A stretch of DNA of 64,000 bases, from the NCBI GenBank assembly GCA_047967505.1, contig CM106541.1; one strand, 5' to 3'. The position numbers and the translations under genes are program-made. The stretch is from Dipteris shenzhenensis. Taxonomy: Eukaryota > Polypodiophyta > Polypodiopsida > Gleicheniales. A model generated the notes under the pieces. It was not told where the DNA came from and ran no database searches. It saw nothing but the letters and a program-made list of their open reading frames with translations. Of this stretch, positions 1-11,717 are shown in pieces (the stretch's first letter is position 1; every line of letters begins with the position of its first letter).

Positions 1-1089
1 TATGTGGGCAAGGTGATAACAAGATATGGGCATAGGCCTTCTAGCTATTGAAAGAAGTGGTGAAAGTGGGAGAGAAGAGGAGAGGCACCCTCTACATACC
101 AAGATACTATACAAATGTAGATTGAACAAAATGAACATTAGAATGATATATACATAACCCTAACCTAAATAACCCTAATGGTCTCTTCACACTTAGCCTA
201 TACATTTGGGACATCTCCATTTTATCATTATTATGTATGCTGTGTATGCACATAGTGCAATTTACCTTCTCAATACCCCCTCTAAAATTGCAATTCTTCA
301 TAAGAAGAGAATGGAGTTGCATCATTTTTTAGTTTTGATTAAGAAAAATTAAAACTAAAAACTAGCAAAATTGCATCTAGAAGAGGATTTATCTACAATA
401 GGTAGCCAATACCAAGAGAAGTAAATCTACTAACTTGTGAGCAACTGTCTATAAATGTTTCCCCCTCTAAATATGCAAATGAGGAAGTCCAAGCAACAGT
501 CTTATTCTCTTTGTCTTTTTATAAAACCTTTGTGTAAAGTGTAAGGTTTGTCAGAAATATGGTGTGGAGTAGCTAGCTTATGAAAGCTTTCATCTAATGG
601 CTACCTGAGTGAAATTCCTCCCACAAACTTTGACATTATTTAATGATGAGAGCTGACATAATTTTGGACTTTGTGTCAAGTCTGTGAGGAAGTAAGATGG
701 GTGTGCATCTTTGTATTATCTAGTAACATAACTTGCATTGTTTCGAAGAAAGGCAACTATAGAGTGTTTTGAAATTGATTGATCATCTTGGTAATAAAAC
801 ATTGCATAATTACCAAACTTTGAAAATTGAAGTTTTGGGAAAATGATTTAGGGGTGAAGTGCATGTGATGGTCATGACAAGGGCATTGCAAGAGGCATAT
901 AAAAAATGTGGGAAGCAATATCGCTATTAATAAGAGCCAGTTGTGCAATGACTCTTTGAGCTTGATCTGTTTATTAAGTAGCATTGTGGTGTTTTTCGTT
1001 TGCAAATTGATCATTCACCATTTAGGAAGCATGATGTACATCTAGCAAGACAAGCTTAAGTTTGTGTTGTCCTTAGCATTGACTCATGT

Positions 1090-1609
1090 GTCATGGGGAT
1101 CTTGGAAGGAATGCCATTGGAGTGCTCCACTCCAAGCCACCCTTTGAGAGAAGCAATGCGTGCAGAAGCCATCCACAAATGTCACCTTTGTGGCTCTCGG
1201 GTTGTTCCAATTGTGACTTTACAAGAAGGAAAGGGGATGGGAGAGGGGAATGAAGGGAATGAGAAGGAGAGGGGAGATGGGGACGAGAGGACATGAAGGG
1301 GGATAGAGTAGCAATCACAAGAGGCAAGAGAAGGAACCGAGAACACAACTCATGGAAAAGAGAAGAGAACTTGTTTTCCTCAAACTTTGCATACAACAAC
1401 TAAAGACCAACGTTAACAATCTTCCCTTTTATACATGCCACCTTTTGAAAGCACGCCCAACCCTATGCTCTCTTTCTACTCTTAACATTCCTATTCTACT
1501 ACAACTTCATGGGTGTAATTGGCTCCAAGGAAGCTCCTAATACTATCTATGCTACGCAATTACATTTGAATATATCAAAATGTGGTGATATTAACCAATA
1601 TGGCTAACA
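1090..1609 (-). mobile_element. Candidate solo or orphan LTR, minus strand
   Basis: Read on the minus strand, a polypurine tract AGAAAGGGGGGCA (1610-1622) is followed at once by TGTTAGCCA, the usual TG start of an LTR, and about 175 bases later by a TATA box, TATAAAAGG (plus-strand complement near 1425-1433). This is the order expected at the 3' end of a minus-strand copia element. I found no second LTR and no recognisable pol to the right, and the far end near 1090 is a guess. Confidence 0.35.
1228..1311 (+). repeat. Purine-rich (G/A) tract
   Basis: About 84 bases are almost entirely purine on the plus strand, with many runs of three to five G (for example GGGGATGGGAGAGGGG). It is low-complexity DNA that could form triplex or G-quadruplex structure. 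It lies within the possible LTR that ends at 1609, where the minus strand would read a pyrimidine-rich leader. Confidence 0.6.
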
Positions 1610-3627
1610 TGCCCCCCTTTCTAATGTTGATCCATTCTTGGATTAAGGTCCATGCAAAACTCCAGAAGATAGTGTAGCTTGCATGACATTGTGCCAAACC
1701 AGTAGTCTTTGCGAGATGTGACAAAAAGGATGATGGGGCTCCCAAAATCTGGTGCCATGCATGTCCTTGAACTTCCTGATGTGATGAGCATGCAGATTTT
1801 AGACTCTGAGGTACATGCAGAGCATTTGTTTGAAGGTCGCTCTCGTATTATCGGGGTCGAATACGAGTTCGGAGTAGAGATTGAGGTGCCACTCTTCCAC
1901 TATTAGGGATGTCTCATAACAAAATTATTATAAGCCGGAAGAAGCGTATAGAGGTGACAACTCTTGCATCCAAGATATCTGCATATATGTTGTCAAACTA
2001 TTCCAACAGATGGACAAGTTTGAGAGTCATCACGACCTTCAAGAAGTTGAAGTGAGGAAATTTGTATTTTACATTTGAGTAACTCTCTTTCAACTTTTGA
2101 AAGATGCCCCATTTCCACCTACGTCTGATAGGCATATAAATAGGATGGATTCAATGACCTTGGCTAGCTAAATAATAAACTACTAAAAAATTATTGCTTC
2201 AAAAATGGTATACACCATGTGGACTACAAGCCAGCATCGTTATCTGTGATGGAGACTTTTGAGATATCAGGCACCTCATAGCTGCCTTGAGATCTTGGCG
2301 GTGTTTCACTCTCCTTTTCTTAAAGCTCCCTTGTATGAATTTAGTCAAAGATCTTACCTCCAAATATCTATCATGTGGAGGTTGAAGGTAGGGAGCTCGC
2401 CTTTCTAGTGGCTTAAATCTGTTATGTCATTGAAAGCTTGGAATGAGTGTGTGCCAGGTTTGATCTAATGGAGTTGGTGGGCTTTTCATCACCATGGATG
2501 GGGAAGATATCCTTGTTCTCTTGGAGCAGAGGGTCTGGCAGAGGCATTGGTAGGTGCTCTTCAGAGAATAGAGCTAGTCGGAAGATGTTGTGAAGTAGTG
2601 TAGTGTCAATGTCCACCTGAGATATTGAAGTCGATGGCCTTGACAACTCATCCGTGGATCCTATGTGTGTGTGTTGTGGATGTGATGTGTCAGTGGGTGT
2701 GTTTGTCATGGTGGTGTAAGAAGAAGTGTTAGGGGGAGGGTTAGAGACGATGTACTATGAGCGGACAGATTAAATGGGTTTACCTTAGTATGTGCATAAG
2801 GGAGAAGACTTAGGACAATTTGGACTTGGGGGAGTGTTAGTATCTTCCGAGGTAGGAGGTTTTGTACATGCAAAAATGGCCAGTTGGGTATCCTCCTCTA
2901 CCTCGAATAGGTTTTCAAGGTAGGTGAGCTGCGTGGTTCAAATGCATTGGAACCCATTTGATGCATAGTTTGCCATGTGGCTTCCACTACCCTATTATAC
3001 GAAATTATAATGCTGTTAGGTTTAAAATGGTTGACAATGTTTTAGAGCAAATAGTCTCTCATTCGTATAGCTTGCACTGTTGTAACCACCCAAGACCTTT
3101 AGCCAAGGAATGTGGACTATAAGGCTCAAGACTCTATGTTAGCAGGGTTAGTACCCTCCAAAATATCTTATTCTGTGGGGAAAAGTGAAGATTCTTGCAG
3201 GATATGACACCACCCTCTAAAATTCAAAATTATAGGGTGTAGAGGGAGTAGGGAAATGTTTGTTTCCTGTTGAAAAATTACGTCTTTATGAAGAAGCCCA
3301 TGGCAATGATTGGGTGAGTATATCTGGAGTGGTGTCGGGGGAGGGTTATAATAGTGTCTAGGGGGAGTGGATTAGTGAGGTCAATATGATCTTGTACAAA
3401 GGTGACGATGAGTGTTGTGATGTGATAGTGGAATGGGGCTTCTACTGTGTGTGGGTGCAAGAAGTGTGTGACTAATTGTGTAGGTGCTACTAGGAGCCTA
3501 TCAAACTCCTCTTCTCATCTATTGTCCATTCTTGATTGGAGCATGGGCTTTGTTGAGCTTGCTTTAGGCATAGTTGGAGGTACCAATTACGTTCTCAATC
3601 ATTGTTTTCGAGAGCATAGAGTGGCTT

Positions 3628-3632
3628 GATTT
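3628..3632 (+). repeat. Target-site duplication of Copia-1, left copy
   Basis: GATTT immediately precedes the TG of the 5' LTR and is repeated exactly at 9171-9175 after the 3' LTR. A 5-bp duplication is normal for Ty1/copia integrases and fixes both ends of the element. Confidence 0.95.
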
Positions 3633-4366
3633 TGTTAAATATCAATGCTCCACTCTCGTGTAACTACGCGGGAACCAGCTAACTCTACTTGTAAGCCCCC
3701 CATATGAGGAGAAGGCATTTGAGTAGCTCGGTTATCCGATAGGTCCTGGTTTGGACACCAGAGATGGGGGCCATGTGTGGCCTGATGGCTGGACAGCTTC
3801 TGATAGAGTTGGCACACCACTAACTAGGCTACATGCAAGTGTGGGAAGGCATCCCTTGACTAACCGCACTGAGGGTAGATGGAGCATTTTTCGGGGCAGC
3901 CCACTCTCGGGTTGCGGGGCCCGTTTGGAGCCTAAGATGATCCGGGATGGTTGTGGGCCGAACGGACACCATAGGTTAGTTGCTCTGTTTTGCGCACCGG
4001 TTCTATCATATGGTCGGTGGCCTATTTCGGGACCGACCCCCAGTCGACCGTTTTGGGCGGACTGGGTCGGCCACCCAATTAAGCCTAACCGACTATGACT
4101 GGTGGCTATATAAGAGCAAGCTCGTGAAGCCCATTTCATCACTGGCTACAGCAACCCTGATTCCTTAGCATCCAACCTCGGTCTTCTACTGTTTCTGGCA
4201 CGCCATCGAAGCTTCTTTCATAAGAGCGCATGGCTGGGAGGCAACGCCATCTATTGTATCAGTTCTACAGTAATCAAATTTTTGATTCTCCATACTATCT
4301 TGTTTTCTCTCTTGCGTACGAGATCCTGTTATCTGTTGAGCACAGACGTTGTATTATTTTCTTACA
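3633..4366 (+). repeat. Copia-1 5' LTR
   Basis: The 734-base LTR starts TGTTAAATAT and ends TTCTTACA, directly before the primer-binding site. It is GC-richer than its surroundings. The open frames on both strands within it (for example 3732-4142 minus and 3751-4098 plus) recur in the 3' LTR and are not genes. Confidence 0.95.
4107..4113 (+). promoter_or_regulatory. TATA box of Copia-1 5' LTR
   Basis: TATATAA followed by GAGCAAG lies about 260 bases before the LTR end, the usual place for the pol II TATA box that divides U3 from R. The same motif is kept in the 3' LTR near 8910. Confidence 0.65.
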
Positions 4367-4379
4367 TGGTATCAGAGCC
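4367..4379 (+). promoter_or_regulatory. Primer-binding site of Copia-1
   Basis: TGGTATCAGAGCC directly follows the 5' LTR. It complements the 3' end of plant initiator tRNA-Met, the standard copia primer for minus-strand cDNA synthesis. Confidence 0.92.
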
Positions 4380-4436
4380 TAGACTCTAGCAAGAAGATTT
4401 GGTAGTGTGTTTCTATTTGTGAGTAGATTGTGAGAG

Positions 4437-5213
4437 ATGGCCCAGCCCGCAAGACTGCGAATCCCACCGTTCGGCGAAAGCGGAAAGTTGGACGGCTCTA
4501 ACTATCCTCTCTGGAAGTTCAAGATGAAGACCATCCTAAGCACATATGAGCTTTGGGACATTGCTACTGGGGTGGACGTGAGGCTGGCGGATCCAGCCAA
4601 TGTAGGACAACAGATAGTACCAATTGCGGATGAGATTCTCGCGTGGACAAGAAGAAATGCAGATGCGCTGTGTTCTATTGTCTACAATGTTAGTGATTCC
4701 GTCATGGCATTAATTCAACATGTCACCACAGTGGAGGAGGCATGGACGATCTTGAAAAATCAGTACGAGACCACGAATCAGATGCGAATTCAGAATCTAG
4801 AGACTCAACTCGCGAACGAGAAGTTGTCTGAGTCTGAAGCGGCAGAGAAGTTCATCACTAGGGTGAAGAATCTGCGCGATCAGATGACTGCGATTGGCAT
4901 CACCATCACCAGTGAGAATCTAGCATGAAGGTGCATACGGATTCTCCCACCAAAGTACGACGGTCTTATTATGGCGCTGAATACGCAAAACAGAAATCCG
5001 CCCCTCAACTTCGAGGATTTCAGCGCGATGCTTCTGGAGGAGGAGATGCGTCAAAAGACGAGGACTGGAGAAGATTTGGCTTTATGGACCGAATCAAAGA
5101 AAGGTAAGGGTAAGGACTCTGGTAACCCATCTTCTTCTGATGATAAAAAGAGAAAGAAGAAGATCAAGTGCTTCTATTGCAACAAGACAGGGCACAAGCA
5201 GAATGAGTGCTGA
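4437..5213 (+). pseudogene. gag: Copia-1 gag (broken)
   Basis: The first ATG after the primer-binding site opens a Gag of the plant copia type: an N-terminal segment with GSNYPLWKFKM, the UBN2-like helical core (VEEAWTILKNQYETTNQMR), then after a TGA at 4926-4928 the same frame continues through a basic stretch to a CX2CX4HX4C zinc knuckle (CFYCNKTGHKQNEC) that ends at a second TGA (5211-5213). Gag normally forms the virus-like particle and binds the element RNA. Both stops lie in the one reading frame, so the protein would be truncated after 163 residues. Confidence 0.88.
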
Positions 5214-5339
5214 AAGAAGATTGCAGATGAGAAGAACAGAGTAAAGAAAGAGTCCAGCAATAGCGCACAGGCAGTACCTATAGAGCTGTTCATAGCAATT
5301 GAGGAGATTTGCACGGAGGCAATTCATGTACCTACGGAT

Positions 5340-6884
5340 GAACCTTGGATCATTGACAGTGGTGCATCGCGCCACATGACCAGTCGGAAGGATTGGTATA
5401 CCTCTCTACAGTCGGTAGGGAATGACATCATGGTAGCAGTCGGCAATGATGCAAAATGTCCAGCAAAAGGAAAAGGTACGATTGCTCTCAAGTCTGATGG
5501 AGTTGTAAAACAGTTGTCCGATGTTCTTTATGTGCCAGATATCAAGAGGAACTTGTTGTCCGTTTCTGCGATCACGGATCGGGACCTCAAAGTTCAATTC
5601 GATAAGAATGGTGCACAGATCCTGGATCTTCAAGAAAAGGTCATTGGTAAAGGTACACGGCACAACAACATTTACAAACTCTCAGCTTTCAGTGCTCGAG
5701 CGGATGTGAAGAACACTAAGCTGTGGCATGAGAGGTTTGGTCATCTAAACCTTAGTTCTTTGAAGGAGATGCATAAATGTGGAATGATTGCAAACCTACC
5801 AGAAATTTCAGATCTGCCTGATGTATGTGAAGCTTGCATGATGGGCAAGTAGCATCGGCAGCCCTTTCCTAAAGAGGCCAGCAGGGCAAAGGCTCCTCTA
5901 GAGCTCGTTCACACGGACCTCTGCGGAAAGATGGAGATGGAAGCTTTGGGTGGTTCCTTCTACTTCATGACGCTGATCGACGACTACAGTAGAAGGATAT
6001 GGATATACTTCCTGAAGACGAAAGACGAGGCTTTCAGTAGGTTCAAGGAATGGCATGTAATGGTCAAGAAAGAATCGGGGAGGAAGGTGAAGAAGCTGAG
6101 ATCAGACAGAGATGGAGAGTTCACATCGACTGAATTCGAAAGTTATTGCAAAATTCACAGAATCAAGAGGCAGAAACGCCCGCCACATACATCACAGCAA
6201 AATGGAGTAGCAAAACGCAAGATGCATGTCATCTGCGAAATGGGCCGGAGTATGATGAAAGGGAAAGATTTGCCAAAGACTTTCTGGGCTGAAGCATGTA
6301 ACACTGCAGTTTACATCCTCAATCGTAGCTACACGAAGGCTGTGAATGGGATGACTCCACTGCAGGCCTTTTCTGGTAAGAAACCTTCAGCTGCACAGTT
6401 CAGAGTTTTTGGATGTGACTGTTTTGTGTATGTCCCCGATGCTACCAGGACCAAATGGGAACCGAAGAGCCGGAAGTGTATTTTCTTGGGCTATAGTGAA
6501 GAGGCGAAGGGTTAACGTCTCTATAACCCTATTACCAAGAAGGTAATTGTAAGTCACGATGTGGTTTTCTCAGAACAGCCGCATCAATTGGAGGAGGATG
6601 CTTTCTTCCCATACAACCAGGACCAGGATATCCATCCAGTACCGCCACCAACAGCAGACCGAACTTTCCCAACGGTGCTTGGGAGGATTCAAGACAAAGA
6701 AGCTAAAGAAGAGCCTGTAGAACCACAACGACAACGGCCATTCTCGAAGTGGGTAAAGCAGCTTTTGGATGGCAGAGAACCTCCAGTCATTGAGGAGGAA
6801 CCATCCGAACACCGCCGGTCCAAGAGATTAGAGGAGCAAAGAAGGGCACAGGAACACTTGGTTAACTATGCTTTGATGACATAA
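5340..6884 (+). pseudogene. pol: Copia-1 protease and integrase (broken)
   Basis: The frame of gag continues. A protease motif WIIDSGASRHMT lies near 5346-5381. The GAG-pre-integrase zinc finger (LWHERFGHLNLSSL, then CEACMMGK) is interrupted by TAG at 5850-5852. The integrase core follows, with the first Asp in HTDLCGKM and the second in SDRDGEF. The position of the third catalytic residue reads QQNGVAKRKM, so Lys (codon AAA at 6213-6215) replaces the Glu expected in GVAERK. Stops at 6513-6515 (TAA) and 6882-6884 (TAA) break it further. Even apart from the stops the active site is lost. Confidence 0.88.
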
Positions 6885-8408
6885 GTGATCCGTGGTGATG
6901 AACCCAAGTGTCTTGAAGAGGCACAGGGCGATGATAGGTGGATGGAGGCTATGCAGTTGCAGTATGGCTCCATAATGAAGAACAACACTTGGGACCTTGT
7001 AGATCGACCGCCAAAATGCAAGGTAATCGGAACCAAGTGGGTGTACAAGACCAAGTACAAGTCCGACGGCACATTGGATAAGTACAAGGCTCGACTCATG
7101 GCAAAAGGATTTGCACAGGTACATGGTTTTGATTATCAAGATACTTTTACTCCCACAGCTTGACTAACCACAATTCGCAGTGTTTTGGCTTTAGCTGCCC
7201 AGGGAAGTTGGCCCGTGTTTCAGATAGATGTGAAATCCGCCTTTCTGAATGGAGATCTCAAGGAGGAGGTATACATGGAACAACCACCAGGTTTTGAGAT
7301 CCCCGGTTCGGTAGGTAAAGTCTGCAAACTAAAGAAGGCACTTTACGGGCTGAAACAGGCCCCACGGGCATGGTACCAGTGAATTGATGCCTACTTTTTG
7401 CAAAATGGGTTCAGGAGGAGCCCATCTGATGCAAATTTGTATAGGCAGATGTATGATCGTGGTCCTTTATGTGGATGACCTTGTCATAGCAGGGAACCAT
7501 GAAGAGAAGATCTCGCAGACGAAGCATTTGCTAGGAAGAGAGTTTGAAATAACAGACCTCGGACTGATGCATATTTGTTTGGGGATTGAAGTTTGGCAGG
7601 AGCTGAAATAGATCTTCATTTCACAGCTGAAGTATGCTGGAGAGATACTGAAGGCATTTGGCATGGCTGAGTGCAAGACAGTTGGTACCATATGGAGGTT
7701 GACGTGAAGCTCTCAAACGAGGATTCATCACCACTGGTGGACAAAGTGAAGTACAGAAGGCTTGTGGGCAGCTTGATCTACCTATGCAACACACGGCCGG
7801 ACATCAGCTTTGCGACTGGTGTACTTAGCAAGTTTTCCAATAAGCCCCGGGAGAACCATTGGAGGGCAGGGATGCGGGTGCTGAAATACATCAAAGGCAC
7901 ACTTGATTATGGCATCACCTATACCAAGGGCAACATCTTGACCAGATTCTGTGACTTGGATTGGGCAGGAGATGTGGACAGCAGGAGATCAGTGACAAGG
8001 TACTGTTTCTCACTTGGATCTGGAGTTGTGTCATGGGTCAGCAAGAAGCAACCCACAGTTGCTCTTTCTTCTACCGAGGCCGAGTACAAATTTGCATGCT
8101 TTGCTTCTTGCGAGGCAGTGTGGTTGAGGAGGATTTTGGGGGACATGGGTGGAGTGCAGAACAAGCCTACGCATTTATCATGTGACAATCAGAGTTGCAT
8201 GGCGATTGCAAAGAACCCAGTGTTCCACGCTCACACAAAACACATTGAGATTCAATATCACTTTGTACGTGAGCTGATCATGGATGGAGAGGTCGACTTG
8301 GTGTACTGTCTGACTACAGAGAATGCTGCAGACATCTTCATGAAGGCTCTTGGAAGAGACTTGCTGGAGAGGCATCTTCATCGACTTGGCATTGGGCCGA
8401 AAAAGTAA
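6885..8408 (+). pseudogene. pol: Copia-1 reverse transcriptase and RNase H (broken)
   Basis: The RT begins with the copia motif KWVYKTKYKSDGTLDKYKAR and continues through [13 protein letters not shown] and [13 protein letters not shown]. It is broken by TGA at 7161-7163 and at 7380-7382, then shifts frame: the catalytic YVDD motif (LYVDDLVIAG, near 7468) is in another frame that ends with TAG at 7609-7611. The original frame resumes near 7671 with RNase H (DWAGDVDSRRSVTRY, ALSSTEAEY, HTKHIEIQYHFVRELI) and ends at TAA 8406-8408, close to the 3' LTR. The domain order RT-RNase H after integrase is the Ty1/copia signature. Confidence 0.88.
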
Positions 8409-8429
8409 GTTCACTTGCGGGTGGACATT

Positions 8430-8438
8430 GAGGGGGGG
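8430..8438 (+). promoter_or_regulatory. Polypurine tract of Copia-1
   Basis: GAGGGGGGG lies directly before the TG of the 3' LTR. It is the expected RNase H-resistant primer for plus-strand synthesis. Confidence 0.88.
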
Positions 8439-9170
8439 TGTTAGATATCAATGCTCCACTCTCGTGTAACTACACGGGAACCAGCTAACTCTACTTGTAA
8501 GCCCCCCATATGAGGAGAAGGCATTTGAGTAGCTTGGTTATCCAGTAGGTCCTGGTTTGGACACCAGATGGGGGCCATGTGTGGCCTGATTGCTAGACGG
8601 CTTCAGATAGAGTTGGCACACTGCCAATTAGGCTACATGCAAGTGCGGGAAGGCATCCCTTGATTGACCGCACTGAGGGTAGACAAAGCATTTCCTGGGG
8701 CAGCCCACTCTCGAGTTGCGGGGCCCGTTTGGAGCCTAAGATGATCCCGGATGGCTGTGGGCCGAATGGAGACCGTAGGTTAGTTGCTCTGTTTTGCGCA
8801 CCGGTTCTATCATATTGCCGGTGGCCTATTTCGGGACCGACCCCTAGTCGACCATTTTGGGCGAACTGGGTTAGCCACCCAATTGAGCCTAACCGACTAC
8901 GACTGGTGGCTATATAAGAGCAAGCCCGTGAAGCCCATTTCATCACTGACTACAGCAACCCTGATTCCTTAGCATCCAGCCTCCGTCTTCTACTGTTTCT
9001 GGCATGCCATCGAAGCTTCTTTCACAGGAGCGCATGGTTGGGAGGCAGCGCCATCTATTGTATCAATTCTACAGTAATCAAATTTTTGATTCTCCATACT
9101 ATCTTGTTTTCTCTCTTGCGTACGAGATCCTGTTATCTGTTGAGCACAGACTTTGTATTATTTTCTTACA
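8439..9170 (+). repeat. Copia-1 3' LTR
   Basis: The 732-base LTR runs from TGTTAGATAT to TTCTTACA and is collinear with the 5' LTR (about 48 substitutions and a 2-base gap). It is followed exactly by the GATTT target duplication. Confidence 0.95.
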
Positions 9171-9175
9171 GATTT
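9171..9175 (+). repeat. Target-site duplication of Copia-1, right copy
   Basis: GATTT is identical to the five bases preceding the 5' LTR. Confidence 0.95.
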
Positions 9176-10860
9176 GCCATGGCCATCTGTGTCCTGGAAA
9201 GTTATATGCTCCCTTGTGCTAGATGAGACTTCTACTCAGGAAAGCGTTGCGAGAACTTTTGCTACAAACCCATAAATTATATTTGGGAAATGGCCACTAG
9301 GATTGTGACCATGATGGGTGTAAGTGGTGCACAGTTCGGAGAATAATAATCACCCCAATTTATGGGGTGCTGTTGGGGATTGTGGAGCCGTAGTAGAAGA
9401 TTTGGAGGAAGTACATTGTGGTGATTTGCTAGAACCTTAACACTCCAGCAGGTTTAATCAAAGCGATGTCCAAGATATCTTCAAAAGGGATTCATCCCGT
9501 ATGTTTGCTGGACAAGAAGTCCACTAAGCCCTGCAACTTTTGGTCTAGCCCTCAGAAATTTTGGAAGGGCTCTCAAAGGACAGGAAGGTTGAAGGCCTTT
9601 TGCACTGCTTCAATGTCGAAGTGAATATATTTTTATTGATCCATGTCATCATCGATGCAGGTGATGTTGGTGTTGATGTTGTAGTTGTCCATGAATTGCG
9701 ACACCACATTCAAATTTATGTAGCAGGGGGAACTTTGCTATGACCATTAATAACTAAGGGTCTTCAAGTGAGGTTGTATGTAATGATTTGTGAGTGCTCA
9801 ATACTCGCTCAATAACATGCAACTCTGTGGTAGAACAACTTGAAGCCTCTATTAGACTTGTAACTATATTGAGAGTGCATTGCCACTCCCCCTAGGGAGT
9901 TGATCCATTGTTGGCCTAATGGAGAGTGGTTGGTCAGCTGAAAAGAATGTTATATGTATAGGGGAGGAGCAATAGGGGCCTCCATTTCCTTTTCATATAG
10001 ATGAGGAGCAATAGGGGCCTCTATCCTTTTTGTATCTGGTCTAGCAGGGCTGATTATTGGGCTGATGATTGCTAAGGTTCCGGTCGTTGTTGAAGAAGGA
10101 AGTGGACACCATCCACCCTATGCACCAAATATTTAATAGAGCCTATATAGTCTTAAATGTACCTGCGCGAGGAAGGTGCACCAAGCTCATCGGCAAAAGG
10201 GTCCCTACTAAGGCATAAGATGTTCAAGGAAGATGCTACCTTGCACCAATTTGGTGGAGGAGAACCTATCCTATTATGGATTTGAAGAGCCACAATCGAT
10301 CGGCTTTGAATCAGTCACACAACCCATAATGTAGCTGCATTGGTTGCATTCCTATCAATCAAAGTACAAATGCCCATTGCTACATTATTAAGAGGTAACC
10401 CTACTCTCTACGGGACCTGTCTGATTGGATGAATGGCCAGATAGTGGCACAAGAGCCAACAAACCCAAAAATTATCAAATTGTAGGTGGAGGCCCAAAAT
10501 CTTCCAAAAGTGCCGATAAAGAGTGATGACACAAATCCATATCCTACTGTGAGAATAGTGTTAGAGCAATCTTGGACAAAGAAGTAGTTGTTAGCACTAA
10601 ATAATGCTGGGAAAAGTGGGGAAAGCATAGGAATGCTAAGAGATATCGAGATAAAAAACTTGACTTTATGCACTAGGAGTGGTTCGTGGTGATGGATTTC
10701 CTACGACATCGTACTAGGTAGACCTTTCCATAACTAACCTGATTCGTACGACATGGATTTCCATAACTAACCCGATTCCTACAACATAATACTAGGTAGA
10801 CCTTTCATGCATACCGCAAGACTGCTGGTCCATGACTAGAGCTCTAATAAAATATACTTA
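9176..10860. other. No gene recognised
   Basis: There are only short open frames with no recognisable domain. Composition is like the rest of the repeat-derived left part. The only structure I see is a short direct repeat at 10687-10805, listed separately. Confidence 0.5.
10687..10805 (+). repeat. Interleaved short tandem duplication
   Basis: TTCCATAACTAACCTGATTC near 10727 recurs as TTCCATAACTAACCCGATTC near 10760, and the phrase ATACTAGGTAGACCTTTC also occurs twice (as CGTACTAGGTAGACCTTTCC and then AATACTAGGTAGACCTTTCA). This indicates a local duplication with later divergence. Confidence 0.6.
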
Positions 10861-11292
10861 CCCAAAGGTGAGCATGTCAAGAGGGTTGATCCCCAAATAT
10901 GGAAGTCCCACCCTATGTCAATAAACTTGTTTGTACCTAAGTCGGATACCACTTAGTGGTCCACATTAGTTAATGTGTTCCAAGCTTGTAATGAGAAAGT
11001 CGCAGGCAAGGACCGAGATCAACATTGGTATGCTTCATTACCAAAGCTTGCGTTCTCTCGTAATTGGATGCATATACTTGTAACCATAGATGTGCTCGAA
11101 AAAAGGAAAACAGAAATTTGCAACCTCCAATCTGAAGGAGCCAGAATGATAGCTATGATTAATATGCTAAGGGCATCTAAGCAAAGGATAGGTGATGTCA
11201 ACCGACCTACATATACATAGTCCAAGACCACAAATACTATTTGAGCAAGCCAAAAGGATGGCAGAATCAGATAAACATTAGGGTTTTGATGG

Positions 11293-11436
11293 CCCTACTT
11301 AGGTCAAAGAGTCGAATCTATCAAGAGACGACGAAGACCCTAAATTGGTTTATACCACTAATGACCCTACTAAGGCCAAAGAGGTGAATCTATCAAGAGA
11401 CAATGAAGACCCTAAACCGGTCTATATCACTTATGA
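11293..11436 (+). repeat. Tandem duplication, two copies of 72 bp
   Basis: The segment from CCCTACTTAGG at 11293 repeats from CCCTACTAAGG at 11365 with a period of exactly 72 bases (24 codons). Shared blocks include TATCAAGAGAC and GAAGACCCTAAA. The copies differ at about a dozen positions, so the duplication is not recent. It lies within the gypsy pol linker. Confidence 0.85.
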
Positions 11437-11717
11437 CCTTATGCTAGAATATGAGGGAGAATTACTCTCACTCCATGAATATGAGGAATTTTTTTGCTTG
11501 GAAATATATTATTATTTGAGGATTCCCTTATAGTATTAGATAAAGATACTTGGAAGATTTCTTTATGGCTTGGAAATATTGGAAAATTTCTTTATGATTA
11601 TTATTGGAAGTTCTTATGGCATGGATATAGGGTTGCATTCACAGTGGTCTTAGACATTAGTCATTTCTAATTCTTGGGAAATGTTGCCAAATTGCCTTTG
11701 AAACCCTTAAAACAACA

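Larger units (their letters stand above)
1..3627. other. No gene; decayed repeat sequence
   Basis: I recognise no protein domain in any frame here; the open frames are under 105 codons and compositionally ordinary. Two spots look like the 3' ends of minus-strand LTR elements, a purine-rich tract next to a possible LTR edge: near 273-290 (complement of TACCCCCTCTAAAATT) and at 1610-1622 (described separately). A plus-strand tract TTGGGGGAG followed by TGTTAGTATC near 2830-2848 has the same look. None could be paired with a second LTR copy, so the region is best read as old, fragmentary retroelement sequence. Confidence 0.5.
3633..9170 (+). mobile_element. Copia-1: complete but decayed Ty1/copia retrotransposon
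   Basis: The 5.54-kb element has matching LTRs, a tRNA-iMet primer-binding site, gag with a zinc knuckle, protease, integrase, RT and RNase H in copia order, a polypurine tract and a perfect 5-bp target duplication. A hand alignment of the two LTRs gives about 48 substitutions over some 730 positions (6-7%), about 41 of them transitions, plus one 2-base gap, so the insertion is old. The coding region holds at least seven in-frame stops and two frame changes, so it cannot make its own proteins. Structurally it is complete and could at most be copied by proteins supplied from elsewhere. Confidence 0.95.

Noticed and set aside
3732-4142. Open frames of 115-136 codons on both strands (also 8593-8946)
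   Set aside because: They lie inside the Copia-1 LTRs and recur in both copies. LTRs do not code here, and GC-rich sequence explains the open frames.
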